From Fusobacteriota bacterium (lineage in GTDB: Bacteria > Fusobacteriota > Fusobacteriia > Fusobacteriales > Fusobacteriaceae), in the NCBI GenBank assembly GCA_003973585.1, contig QNYN01000202.1, positions 1 through 5,377 of the forward strand: 5,377 nucleotides of DNA. The letters are read 5' to 3'. The notes under the pieces are model-generated. The model was not told the DNA's origin and did not search any database. It saw only the letters and a program-made list of their open reading frames with translations. Position 1 is the stretch's first letter, and the number at the start of each line of letters is the position of its first letter. Below are positions 1 to 5,377 of the stretch, piece after piece. Both the position numbers and the translations under genes were made by a program.

Positions 1-69
1 TCCTATTTTCTCTAATCTTTTTTTAGTATAAAAAATGTATATTAGAGCTGCTCTTAAAATTCTAAAATT
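1..69 (-). other. AT-rich downstream flank of the pcp operon, possible weak terminator
   Basis: This is the stretch after the pcp stop codon, read on the minus strand. An AT-only inverted repeat (TTAAAATT at 54-61 and AATTTTAA at 66-73, loop of 4) overlaps the stop codon. It is followed by a very short GC-containing hairpin (AGAG/CTCT around 45-53) and then an interrupted T-rich stretch on the minus strand. That could be a weak intrinsic terminator, but the stems are poor. At the extreme left edge the minus strand reads AATAGGA (7 down to 1), which resembles the start of a ribosome binding site for a gene lying just outside the window. No coding sequence is visible here. Confidence 0.25.
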
Positions 70-711
70 TTAACATTCTGTTCCTGCTGTTATTTTTAAA
101 TCTACTTCATTTTCATATATTCCTTTAATAGAAGCTTCTAATCCTTTAGCTATAGAATTTAAATCCATAGAAGGCATATTTCTTTTATCTAATACTTGTT
201 CTGGTATGAAAGGTACATGAATAAATCCACCTTTTTTAGCTACTGAAAATTTATTTATATGGTATAAAAGCCCATACATTATATGATTGCATACATATGT
301 TCCTGCTGTATTAGATACTGAAGCTGGTATTTTAGCTTTTTTTATTTCCTCTACCATAGCTTTTATAGGTAAATTTGTAAAATAAGCATTTTCCCCATCA
401 GAATACACAGGTTTATCTATTGGTTGATTCCCTTTATTATCTACTCCTCGTGCATCTTCTAAATTTATTGCTACTCTTTCTATAGTAATATCAAATCTTC
501 CACCTGCTTGACCTACACAAATTACAACATCTGGTTGATGTTCTTTTATTCCTTCTAAAAGAAGATCTATAGATTCGTTAAAAACTGTTGGTATTTGAAG
601 TTTTGTAACTTCTACACCTTCTATTTTTGAAGGTAGAAGTTTTACTGCTTCCCAAGCTGGATTAATACTTTCATTTCCAAATGGATCAAATCCTGTTATA
701 AGTAATTTCAT
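70..711 (-). CDS. pcp: Pyroglutamyl-peptidase I (pyrrolidone-carboxylate peptidase)
   Basis: This cytoplasmic cysteine peptidase of family C15 releases N-terminal pyroglutamate (5-oxoproline) from peptides. The 213-residue protein has the usual family length (about 200-220) and begins with the typical [12 protein letters not shown]. The catalytic triad is readable: Glu78 in the motif [17 protein letters not shown], Cys141 in GTYVCNH, and His165 in [12 protein letters not shown]. The conserved VNPAW-like (INPAW) and GNQP segments are also present, so nothing essential is missing. I chose the ATG at 711 because it has AGGAGG seven bases upstream and gives the family N-terminus. A TTG 27 bases upstream would add MGILRGGKK and would place the ribosome binding site inside the coding region. 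It is the last gene of the operon, 14 bases after the DUF979 stop. That placement links pyroglutamate release to the membrane proteins encoded upstream. Identification is secure; the physiological substrate (scavenged peptides or protein turnover) is not. Confidence 0.96.
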   Translation of the reverse strand: MKLLITGFDPFGNESINPAWEAVKLLPSKIEGVEVTKLQIPTVFNESIDLLLEGIKEHQPDVVICVGQAGGRFDITIERVAINLEDARGVDNKGNQPIDKPVYSDGENAYFTNLPIKAMVEEIKKAKIPASVSNTAGTYVCNHIMYGLLYHINKFSVAKKGGFIHVPFIPEQVLDKRNMPSMDLNSIAKGLEASIKGIYENEVDLKITAGTEC

Positions 712-718
712 TTTTTTG

Positions 719-724
719 CCTCCT
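719..724 (-). promoter_or_regulatory. Ribosome binding site that fixes the pcp start
   Basis: The minus strand reads AGGAGG here, seven bases before the ATG at 711. It lies in the short gap after the DUF979 stop codon (726-728). It would be downstream of the alternative TTG start at 738, so it argues for the ATG as the real start of pcp. Confidence 0.85.
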
Positions 725-725
725 C

Positions 726-1640
726 TTAAAATGCCCAAAAATACATTAATAAAATATGAACTAATAGCATTGCTCCTGCTACTGGTATTTGAGCTAAAAT
801 AACCCCATTCTTATTTTCCATTTCCATAATTGCTGCTGGAACTATATTAAAATTTGCTCCCATTGGAGTTAATAATGTTCCGCAATATCCTGCTGTAAGA
901 CCTAAAATTCCTGCAATGGCTGGATTTGCTCCTTGAGAAAATACAAAAGGAATTCCTATTCCTGCTGTAATTACTGCAAAAGCTGCAAAAGCATTTCCCA
1001 TAATCATTGTAAATATAGCCATCCCAAGACAATAAACTACTACTCCTGCTAAAATATTTCCTTGAGGAACAACCGATCCAATTAAATCTGCTATAACATT
1101 CCCTACTCCTGCCACTGTAAATAATGCACCTAATGCTGTTAAAAGTTGAGGTAAAATAGTAGTAGCTCCTATTTGTTGCAACATTCTAGAGCTATCATAC
1201 CCAATATATTTAGGCTTTTCTTTTGTTACTATAAGAGTTAATATTATTGCTATTATAGAACCTATTCCCAATCCTACTAGTCCACCTAATTTTGTAAATT
1301 GAGCAACAGCAAAAGCTATTATTCCTATAGATAAAGCTGGTAAAAATAGCATATTTCCTATTGTATTACTTTTTTCAATTCTATATTTTTCACTAGAATT
1401 TTTTTGTGATCCTGCTCCTACCATTTTTAAGGAAGTAAGTATTCCCATAAAAACAATGATTCCACCAACAATATAAGGAGGTATTTTTTCTCCCCCTATA
1501 AAAATTACTCCAAATAAAACCCAAAATAATCCTGTCCCTAATTTCTTTGTATGCTCTTTGTCTTTTATTGCATATATTCCCGTAGCAATAGCTATTAACC
1601 CAGTCAATATATACATAATTTCAAGAAGTGTATTTATCAT
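726..1640 (-). CDS. DUF979 family membrane protein, probable 5-oxoproline transporter subunit
   Basis: This is a 304-residue polytopic inner-membrane protein of the DUF979 family, of normal family length. Hydrophobic segments are visible near residues 5-25, 37-49, 55-72, 97-115, 120-139, 157-180, 195-212, 214-234, 240-256 and 283-303, so roughly nine to ten passes. The polar stretches at 73-95 and 139-155 are probable loops. A Gly/Pro-rich segment near 249-270 ([22 protein letters not shown]) is the kind of conserved polar membrane motif expected near a substrate path. DUF979 proteins almost always sit beside a DUF969 protein, as here. Family naming, recalled rather than tested, describes the pair as a two-component 5-oxoproline transporter. 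Its ATG overlaps the DUF969 stop in an ATGA tetrad, with AGGAG ten bases upstream, which suggests translational coupling and paired synthesis. The downstream pcp gene, which makes 5-oxoproline, supports the proposed substrate. Whether it imports or exports cannot be read from the sequence. Confidence 0.88.
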   Translation of the reverse strand: MINTLLEIMYILTGLIAIATGIYAIKDKEHTKKLGTGLFWVLFGVIFIGGEKIPPYIVGGIIVFMGILTSLKMVGAGSQKNSSEKYRIEKSNTIGNMLFLPALSIGIIAFAVAQFTKLGGLVGLGIGSIIAIILTLIVTKEKPKYIGYDSSRMLQQIGATTILPQLLTALGALFTVAGVGNVIADLIGSVVPQGNILAGVVVYCLGMAIFTMIMGNAFAAFAVITAGIGIPFVFSQGANPAIAGILGLTAGYCGTLLTPMGANFNIVPAAIMEMENKNGVILAQIPVAGAMLLVHILLMYFWAF

Positions 1641-2314
1641 TTAGTTTCAACTCCTTTTTTATCGATATTCTTTTCTAAAAAATAATTTTGAATCATAGAA
1701 AAAAGAACTGCAATTACAGCAACTGGAATAGCTGCCTTTGAAACTGCATAAGGTGTTGTAATTACTCCTAATTCTTCTAATGTTCCTACTACTAGTAATA
1801 CTCCTCCACTTGCAACAAATACATTTTGCCCAAAAAAGTTTCCATAATTTTCTACTGCACAAGCTACACCCTTTATTTTTTCAATCTTTTCATCTGATAA
1901 TTTACCATTTTTCTTTTCACTTGCCCCTTGAGCCATTGGATAGATAAGAGGTCTTATAAATTGTACATGCCCTCCTAATCTTAAAGAAAATGCTGCTGCT
2001 AAAGTTCTAATAAACATATATGTTGTCAAAACTTTGCTAAGAGTTACCGTTTTCATATTTCCAATACACTTAGTTGCTTGTTCTTTTAATCCATTTCTTT
2101 CTAAAATTCCAACAACTGAAAGTGTTAAAAGAAATAAAGTCATATATCTCGTTTTAACAAAAGCTCCTCCTAGTGTTGATAAAATAGTAACAAAATCTAA
2201 TCCTGATACTAGTCCTGTAGCAATCCCTGCAACAATAACAACTGCTATGGTATCTAGTTTTAAAGAAAATCCTATAACTATGATAAGAATTCCAATAAGT
2301 TTTAATGTAATCAT
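1637..2314 (-). CDS. DUF969 family membrane protein, probable 5-oxoproline transporter subunit
   Basis: This is a 225-residue integral membrane protein of the DUF969 family, at full family length. Hydrophobic segments lie near residues 4-19, 22-39, 56-71, 96-112 (shorter), 163-184 and 192-212. The central region carries SLRLGGHVQFIRPLIYPMAQG (110-130), a stretch typical of this family, followed by a charged cytoplasmic-type linker (131-149) rich in Lys and Glu. A second conserved-looking segment, ENYGNFFGQNVFVASGG (155-171), precedes the fifth hydrophobic segment. The ATG at 2314 has AAGGAGG eight bases upstream. It is the first gene of the operon and is likely to work as an obligate partner of the DUF979 protein, with which it overlaps by 4 bases. 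A role in moving 5-oxoproline across the membrane rests on family naming and on the adjacent pyroglutamyl-peptidase gene. No transport residues can be assigned by eye. Confidence 0.88.
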   Translation of the reverse strand: MITLKLIGILIIVIGFSLKLDTIAVVIVAGIATGLVSGLDFVTILSTLGGAFVKTRYMTLFLLTLSVVGILERNGLKEQATKCIGNMKTVTLSKVLTTYMFIRTLAAAFSLRLGGHVQFIRPLIYPMAQGASEKKNGKLSDEKIEKIKGVACAVENYGNFFGQNVFVASGGVLLVVGTLEELGVITTPYAVSKAAIPVAVIAVLFSMIQNYFLEKNIDKKGVETK

Positions 2315-2380
2315 TAATTAACCCTCCTTTTTTTATTAAAATTAAACTAAAAAATATTTATTTTTTTATTTATTTTTAGT

Positions 2381-2409
2381 ATTGTATAATTTTTTAACAT
2401 ATTTGTCTA
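2381..2409 (-). promoter_or_regulatory. Candidate sigma70 promoter for the DUF969-DUF979-pcp operon
   Basis: On the minus strand a -35 box TAGACA (2404-2409, 5 of 6 to consensus) is followed after exactly 17 bases by a -10 box TACAAT (2381-2386, 5 of 6). Transcription would start near 2374, giving a leader of about 60 bases before the DUF969 ATG at 2314. The background is very AT-rich, so chance matches are a real possibility. The correct spacing and orientation raise confidence. Confidence 0.55.
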
Positions 2410-2471
2410 TAAAAATTAATGAAAACTTAGTAATTTATAGTAAATAAGCCAGTTTATAATTTTAAGATTAA

Positions 2472-2500
2472 TTGACACTCCTTTTTTCTCAAAGTATACT
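2472..2500 (+). promoter_or_regulatory. Strong sigma70 promoter for the GH1-GH4 genes
   Basis: A perfect -35 box TTGACA (2472-2477) is followed after exactly 17 bases by TATACT (2495-2500, 5 of 6 to TATAAT). Transcription is expected near 2507, giving a short leader of about 25 bases that carries the GGGAGG ribosome binding site. A further TATAAT at 2508-2513 has no good -35 at the right distance and is probably not used. Such a near-consensus promoter on a catabolic operon usually implies repression when the sugar is absent. Confidence 0.82.
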
Positions 2501-2501
2501 T
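2492..2501. promoter_or_regulatory. Palindrome over the -10 box, candidate operator
   Basis: AAGTATACTT is a perfect 10-base palindrome that contains the -10 hexamer. The symmetry extends imperfectly outward (TCAA on the left, TTGA on the right, with one extra A on the left). AGTATA recurs as a direct repeat at 2493-2498 and 2506-2511, 13 bases apart. A repressor bound here would block RNA polymerase. The regulator is not encoded in the window, so its family is unknown. A -10 box is itself easily part of a short palindrome, which limits confidence. Confidence 0.4.
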
Positions 2502-2521
2502 GATTAGTATAATATTAAAAT

Positions 2522-2527
2522 GGGAGG
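2522..2527 (+). promoter_or_regulatory. Ribosome binding site that fixes the GH1 start
   Basis: GGGAGG lies five bases before the ATG at 2533. An in-frame TTG at 2500 would sit upstream of this site and upstream of the predicted transcription start, so it cannot be the translation start. Confidence 0.85.
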
Positions 2528-2532
2528 TTCTT

Positions 2533-3942
2533 ATGAAGTTTTCTAATGACTTTTTATTTGGTGCTGCAACTGCTGCCTATCAAGTAGAAGGAGCTTGGAA
2601 TCAAGATGGTAAAGGAATGAGTAACTGGGATGAATTTACAAAAATACCTGGAAAAACTTTTAATGGAACAAATGGGGATGTAGCTGTCGATCATTATAAT
2701 AGGTATAAAGAGGATATTGCTTTAATGGCTGAAATGGGGTTAGAATCCTATAGATTTTCTATTTCATGGGCTAGAATTTTTCCCAATGGAGATGGAGAAA
2801 TAAATCCAAAGGGAATAGAATTTTACAATAATTTAATAGACGAATGTTTAAAGTATGGAATAGTTCCATTTGTAACTCTATATCACTGGGATTTACCTTT
2901 AACTTTAGAAAAAGAAGGTGGATGGCTAAATAAAAAAACAGGAGAAGCATTTGTTAATTATGCTAAAACTTGTTTTGAAGCTTTTGGAGATAGAGTTAAA
3001 AATTTTATTACATTTAATGAAACTGTTGTATTTTGTGGGTTAGGATATCTAGCAGGAGCTCACCCTCCTGGAATTAAAAATGATGTGAAAAAATATTTTC
3101 AAGCAATTCATAATGTATTTTATACACATGCTTGTACTGTACTTGAATATAAAAAATTAAACCTTTTTGGAGAAATTGGACTTAGTAATGTATTTAGCCC
3201 TGCTTTTCCTGTAACTAACTCTCACGATGATAATCTTGCAGCTATTCATGCTAACGAATACGGAATTAACTGGTTTTTTGATCCTATTTTACAAGGGAAA
3301 TACCCTAAATATGTAGTTGAAAGATTAGAAAAAGATGGTAATTTGCCTGAGTGGACAAAAGAAGAGTTGGAAACTATAGCAAAAGCTGCTCCTCTAAATG
3401 ATTTTATGGGACTAAATTATTATCAACCAGTTAGAGTTGAAAAAATAACAGGAAAAACTGAAGACATAGAAATAACTAGGGAAAATTCAACTGGATCTCC
3501 TGGAAATCCAAGTTTTGATGGCTTTTATAGAAGTGTGAAAATGGATGATAAAAGATATACCAAATGGGACTGGGAAATTTCTCCTGAAGGATTTCTTGAT
3601 GGATTAGAGATGTTAAAAGATAGATATGGACATGTAAAATTATATATTACAGAAAACGGTTTAGGAGATGAAGATCCTATAATTGATGGTGTTGTATGTG
3701 ATGTTCCAAGGATAAAATTTATTGAAGAACATCTAAAAGTAGTAAAAACAGCAATAAAAAAAGGTATTCATATAAAAGGTTATTATGCTTGGTCGGCTAT
3801 AGATCTTCTAAGTTGGTTAAATGGATATAAAAAACAATATGGATTTATCTATGTTGACCATAAAAATAATCTAGAAAGAAAGAAAAAATTATCATTTTAC
3901 TGGTATAAAAATATAATAAAAACTCGAGGAGAAGAGTTATAA
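2533..3942 (+). CDS. GH1 6-phospho-beta-glycosidase (glucosidase or galactosidase)
   Basis: This cytoplasmic retaining glycosidase of family GH1 hydrolyses 6-phosphorylated beta-glycosides delivered by a phosphotransferase system. The 469-residue protein is full length, with no signal peptide. It starts with the family N-terminal signature (FLFGAATAAYQVEGAW; substrate-binding Gln17) and has His118 in YHWDLP. The acid/base is Glu163 in TFNE and the nucleophile is Glu374 in YITENG. The phosphate-binding set of 6-phospho enzymes is present in the C-terminal region as Ser427, Lys434 and Tyr436 (SWLNGYKKQYGFIYVD). Ordinary beta-glucosidases have Glu at the Ser position, so this should act on phosphorylated sugars. 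Trp428 next to the Ser is the residue found in 6-phospho-beta-galactosidases such as LacG, whereas 6-phospho-beta-glucosidases usually lack an aromatic there, so the sugar specificity is open. The start is ATG at 2533, five bases after GGGAGG. It is the first gene of a two-gene unit with a near-consensus promoter. A related GH1 6-phospho-beta-glucosidase, PbgA, is known from Fusobacterium mortiferum. Confidence 0.93.
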   Translation: MKFSNDFLFGAATAAYQVEGAWNQDGKGMSNWDEFTKIPGKTFNGTNGDVAVDHYNRYKEDIALMAEMGLESYRFSISWARIFPNGDGEINPKGIEFYNNLIDECLKYGIVPFVTLYHWDLPLTLEKEGGWLNKKTGEAFVNYAKTCFEAFGDRVKNFITFNETVVFCGLGYLAGAHPPGIKNDVKKYFQAIHNVFYTHACTVLEYKKLNLFGEIGLSNVFSPAFPVTNSHDDNLAAIHANEYGINWFFDPILQGKYPKYVVERLEKDGNLPEWTKEELETIAKAAPLNDFMGLNYYQPVRVEKITGKTEDIEITRENSTGSPGNPSFDGFYRSVKMDDKRYTKWDWEISPEGFLDGLEMLKDRYGHVKLYITENGLGDEDPIIDGVVCDVPRIKFIEEHLKVVKTAIKKGIHIKGYYAWSAIDLLSWLNGYKKQYGFIYVDHKNNLERKKKLSFYWYKNIIKTRGEEL

Positions 3943-3972
3943 GAAAATTTAGAAAAAATTTGGAGGAGCAAA

Positions 3973-5301
3973 ATGTTAAAGTTAGCATTAATAGGAGGAG
4001 GTTCATCTTACACACCTGAATTTGTAGAAGGTTTATTAGATAGGTACGATAGATTTCCTTTAGATGAACTATGGTTATTAGATATTGAAGATGGGAAAGA
4101 AAAACAAGATATTGTTTTTGAATTAGCTAAAAGAATGATTGAAAAATCTGGTAAAAATATAAAAATATTTGCTACTTTAGATAAAGAAGAAGCAATTAAA
4201 GATGCAGACTATGTTTGTACACAAATGAGAGTTGGTTTATTAGATGCAAGAATTAGAAATGAAAAATTAGCTGCCAACTTTGGAATGATAGGACAAGAAA
4301 CTAATTCTATAACAGGAGCTGCTAAAGCTATGATGACAATACCTGTTATTTTAGACTATTGTAAAATTATAGAAAAAATTGCTAAGCCAACTTGTAAATT
4401 AATTAATTTTACAAACCCTTCTGGGAGAGTAACAGAAGCTGTTATTAAACATTCGAATGTTCCTGTTATTGGACTTTGTAATGTTCCTATTGGAATGAAA
4501 ATAGCTCTTTCAGAAAATTTAGGATTTAAATTAGATGAATTTAATATGATTACTAGTGGGATGAACCACATGTTCTTTATTACAGATGTCATAAAAGATG
4601 GTAGATCATATTTACAAGAAGCTATCGATAGTTTTTATTCTGAAGATGCAAAAAATAACGGAACTCCTGCTAATATAGAAGATGTTCCTTTTCTAGAAAA
4701 TCATGTAAGATTTTTAAATGCTATCCCTTGTAGTTATTTAAAATATTATTTCTTAGAAGATGAAATGTTAAGACATCAAGAAGAAGATATTAGAAGTGGT
4801 AAAGGTGTTCGAGGAGAACAAGTCAAAGAAATAGAAAAAAAATTATTTGAACTATATAAAGATCCAAATTTAAATGAAAAGCCTAAAGAATTAGAAGAAA
4901 GAGGAGGAGCATATTATTCTACTGTTGCCTGTGATACTATTTGCTCTATTCATAATGATGAAGGTCAAGAAGTTGTTGTATCTGTTAAAAATGAAAAAGA
5001 AAATGGTGAACCAATTATTAAAGGGTTACCTATAAACACAGCTGTAGAAGTAACATGTAAAATAACAAAAGATGGTCCTATTCCACTAGAACAACCTGAA
5101 TTAGATTATAAGTTATTAGGATTTTTACAACTTATGAAATCCTTTGATCAACTTATTGTTGAGGGATCTGTAACTGGTAATAGAGACGCTATCTTACATG
5201 CTTTAACTATCCATCCTATGGTAAGATCTGGAAAAGTAGTAGATACAATTATAACTGAAATGATTAAAATCAATAAAGAATATTTGCCACAATTCAAATA
5301 A
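3973..5301 (+). CDS. GH4 6-phospho-beta-glucosidase (CelF/ChbF/LicH type)
   Basis: This is a cytoplasmic family GH4 enzyme that cleaves 6-phospho-beta-glucosides such as cellobiose 6-phosphate. It uses NAD+ and a divalent metal (usually Mn2+) through a transient C3 oxidation and elimination, unlike the classical hydrolysis of GH1. The 442 residues match the family length. The N-terminus is a Rossmann dinucleotide site (IGGGSSYTPE, Gly8-10, with Asp37 at the end of the second strand). GQETN at 107-111 and NFTNPSGRVTEA (145-156) are typical of the family. Metal ligands are Cys169 in CNVPIGM and His199 in GMNHMFF. CN(V/I)P at this position marks the 6-phospho-beta-glucosidase branch, while CDMP marks the alpha branch. 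Tyr255 in PCSYL sits where the family base is expected, and ERGGAYYS (309-316) is conserved. The sequence resembles E. coli ChbF/CelF along its length, including the PCSYLxYYF block. GGAGGAG precedes the ATG, and the gap to the GH1 gene is 30 bases without a terminator, so co-transcription is likely. Confidence 0.94.
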   Translation: MLKLALIGGGSSYTPEFVEGLLDRYDRFPLDELWLLDIEDGKEKQDIVFELAKRMIEKSGKNIKIFATLDKEEAIKDADYVCTQMRVGLLDARIRNEKLAANFGMIGQETNSITGAAKAMMTIPVILDYCKIIEKIAKPTCKLINFTNPSGRVTEAVIKHSNVPVIGLCNVPIGMKIALSENLGFKLDEFNMITSGMNHMFFITDVIKDGRSYLQEAIDSFYSEDAKNNGTPANIEDVPFLENHVRFLNAIPCSYLKYYFLEDEMLRHQEEDIRSGKGVRGEQVKEIEKKLFELYKDPNLNEKPKELEERGGAYYSTVACDTICSIHNDEGQEVVVSVKNEKENGEPIIKGLPINTAVEVTCKITKDGPIPLEQPELDYKLLGFLQLMKSFDQLIVEGSVTGNRDAILHALTIHPMVRSGKVVDTIITEMIKINKEYLPQFK

Positions 5302-5307
5302 TTTTTT

Positions 5308-5355
5308 AAAGGGTGTCTTATATACTGTAACCTGTAAACTTGAACACTCTTTTTT
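5308..5355 (+). terminator. Candidate intrinsic terminator after the GH4 gene
   Basis: AAAGGGTGT (5308-5316) can pair with ACACTCTTT (5344-5352) with a single G-T wobble, and a six-base T-run (5350-5355) follows immediately. It begins seven bases after the GH4 stop codon. The loop is long (27 bases), which is unusual for an intrinsic terminator. The 3' arm can instead pair with AGTGT downstream, as described for the nested palindrome. Confidence 0.45.
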
Positions 5356-5377
5356 AGTGTGTCTAGTTTACAGGTTA
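5328..5377. repeat. Nested palindrome at the window edge (terminator or mobile-element end)
   Basis: Perfect 13-base inverted arms TAACCTGTAAACT (5328-5340) and AGTTTACAGGTTA (5365-5377) enclose a second stem, ACACT (5344-5348) with AGTGT (5356-5360), around a loop CTTTTTT. Between the two stems, GA (5342-5343) can pair with TC (5362-5363), leaving a T-T mismatch and a bulged G. The whole forms one hairpin of about 20 base pairs. The right arm ends exactly at the last base shown, so the stem could be longer and any T-run after it is invisible. The simplest reading is a terminator, possibly serving convergent genes. Terminal repeats of an insertion sequence or a small non-autonomous element are also possible. 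No transposase is visible. Confidence 0.6.

Larger units (their letters stand above)
2315..2532. other. Divergent intergenic regulatory region
   Basis: This 218-base AT-rich region separates the leftward 5-oxoproline operon from the rightward phospho-glycosidase genes. It contains a candidate promoter on each strand and a palindrome over the rightward -10 box, listed separately. The middle part (about 2330-2400) is almost pure A and T with long T-runs and could act as an UP element or simply as bent DNA. I see no small gene, tRNA, riboswitch-like fold, or BglG/LicT-type antiterminator target. The predicted rightward leader is only about 25 bases, too short to hold one. Confidence 0.7.

Noticed and set aside
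25..53. Possible minus-strand promoter with TATACT at 25-30
   Set aside because: The sequence 17 bases upstream (GAGCAG) bears no resemblance to a -35 box, and no extended -10 TG is present.
712..738. N-terminal extension of pcp from a TTG at 738
   Set aside because: The extension MGILRGGKK encodes the ribosome binding site itself and lies before the family N-terminus [12 protein letters not shown]. The ATG at 711 has an ideal AGGAGG.
847..1862. Short minus-strand open frames inside DUF979 (847-1032) and DUF969 (1659-1862)
   Set aside because: Both are rich in Ser, Cys, Asn, Tyr and Arg, as expected of an out-of-frame reading of AT-rich membrane protein genes, and they overlap the real genes completely.
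2034..2321. Plus-strand open frame of 95 codons opposite DUF969
   Set aside because: It lies entirely antisense to a convincing membrane protein gene apart from a few bases and has no ribosome binding site. Its hydrophobic look mirrors the opposite strand.
2394..2422. Possible plus-strand promoter TTAACA with a -10 near 2417
   Set aside because: The -10 (TTAATG) is poor, and a far better promoter lies closer to the gene at 2472-2500.
2415..2450. Weak inverted repeat ATTTA-TAG-TAAAT in the intergenic region
   Set aside because: It is a five-base AT-only stem in an AT-rich region, which is expected by chance. It has no T-run or conserved element to suggest an RNA structure.
2500..2532. N-terminal extension of the GH1 protein from a TTG at 2500
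   Set aside because: This TTG overlaps the -10 box and precedes the predicted transcription start. The ATG at 2533 has GGGAGG upstream and gives the normal GH1 N-terminus.
4356..4592. Minus-strand open frame of 78 codons within the GH4 gene
   Set aside because: It is antisense to conserved GH4 catalytic blocks, has no recognisable motif, and appears to be a by-product of the coding strand.
5328..5377. CRISPR repeat or attachment site at the right edge
   Set aside because: There is only one palindromic unit, with no spacer-repeat periodicity and no cas or integrase gene in view.

Overview
The window is strongly AT-rich, with A/T-ending codons throughout and strong GGAGG-type ribosome binding sites. 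Together with the gene content (a DUF969/DUF979/pyroglutamyl-peptidase operon, and a GH1 plus GH4 phospho-glycosidase pair), this suggests a Fusobacterium-like anaerobe, possibly a sugar-fermenting species of the mortiferum/varium type. A low-GC Firmicute is not excluded. No 16S rRNA or other phylogenetic marker is present, so the assignment is an inference.

Left half, minus strand (read 2314 to 70): a compact three-gene operon, DUF969 membrane protein, DUF979 membrane protein, then pcp. The first two genes overlap by 4 bases (ATGA) and pcp follows after 14 bases. Pcp removes N-terminal pyroglutamate (5-oxoproline) from peptides. DUF969 and DUF979 are treated in current family naming as the two subunits of a 5-oxoproline transporter. 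The operon therefore reads as a unit for 5-oxoproline and pyroglutamyl-peptide handling, with no 5-oxoprolinase gene in view. A minus-strand sigma70-type promoter fits at 2381-2409.

Centre (2315-2532): a 218-base divergent intergenic region with one promoter on each strand. The rightward promoter (TTGACA, 17 bases, TATACT) is nearly perfect. Its -10 box lies inside a 10-base palindrome that could be an operator.

Right half, plus strand (2533 to 5301): two genes 30 bases apart, both hydrolysing 6-phosphorylated beta-glycosides in the cytoplasm by unrelated mechanisms. The first is a GH1 enzyme whose active-site signature (S427, W428, K434, Y436) matches the 6-phospho-beta-galactosidase LacG pattern. 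The second is an NAD- and metal-dependent GH4 enzyme of the CelF/ChbF/LicH type. They would act on sugars imported and phosphorylated by a phosphotransferase system that is not encoded here.

Right edge (5302-5377): a nested palindrome with 13-base perfect outer arms and a T-run in its loop. The same segment can fold alternatively into a stem followed directly by the T-run. It is most simply a terminator, possibly bidirectional, but a mobile-element end is a live alternative because the window stops exactly at the arm.

I did not find an obviously new multi-gene system. The points most worth a second look are the substrate signature of the GH1 enzyme, the direction and role of the DUF969/DUF979 transporter, the palindrome on the promoter, and the two-state structure at the right edge.
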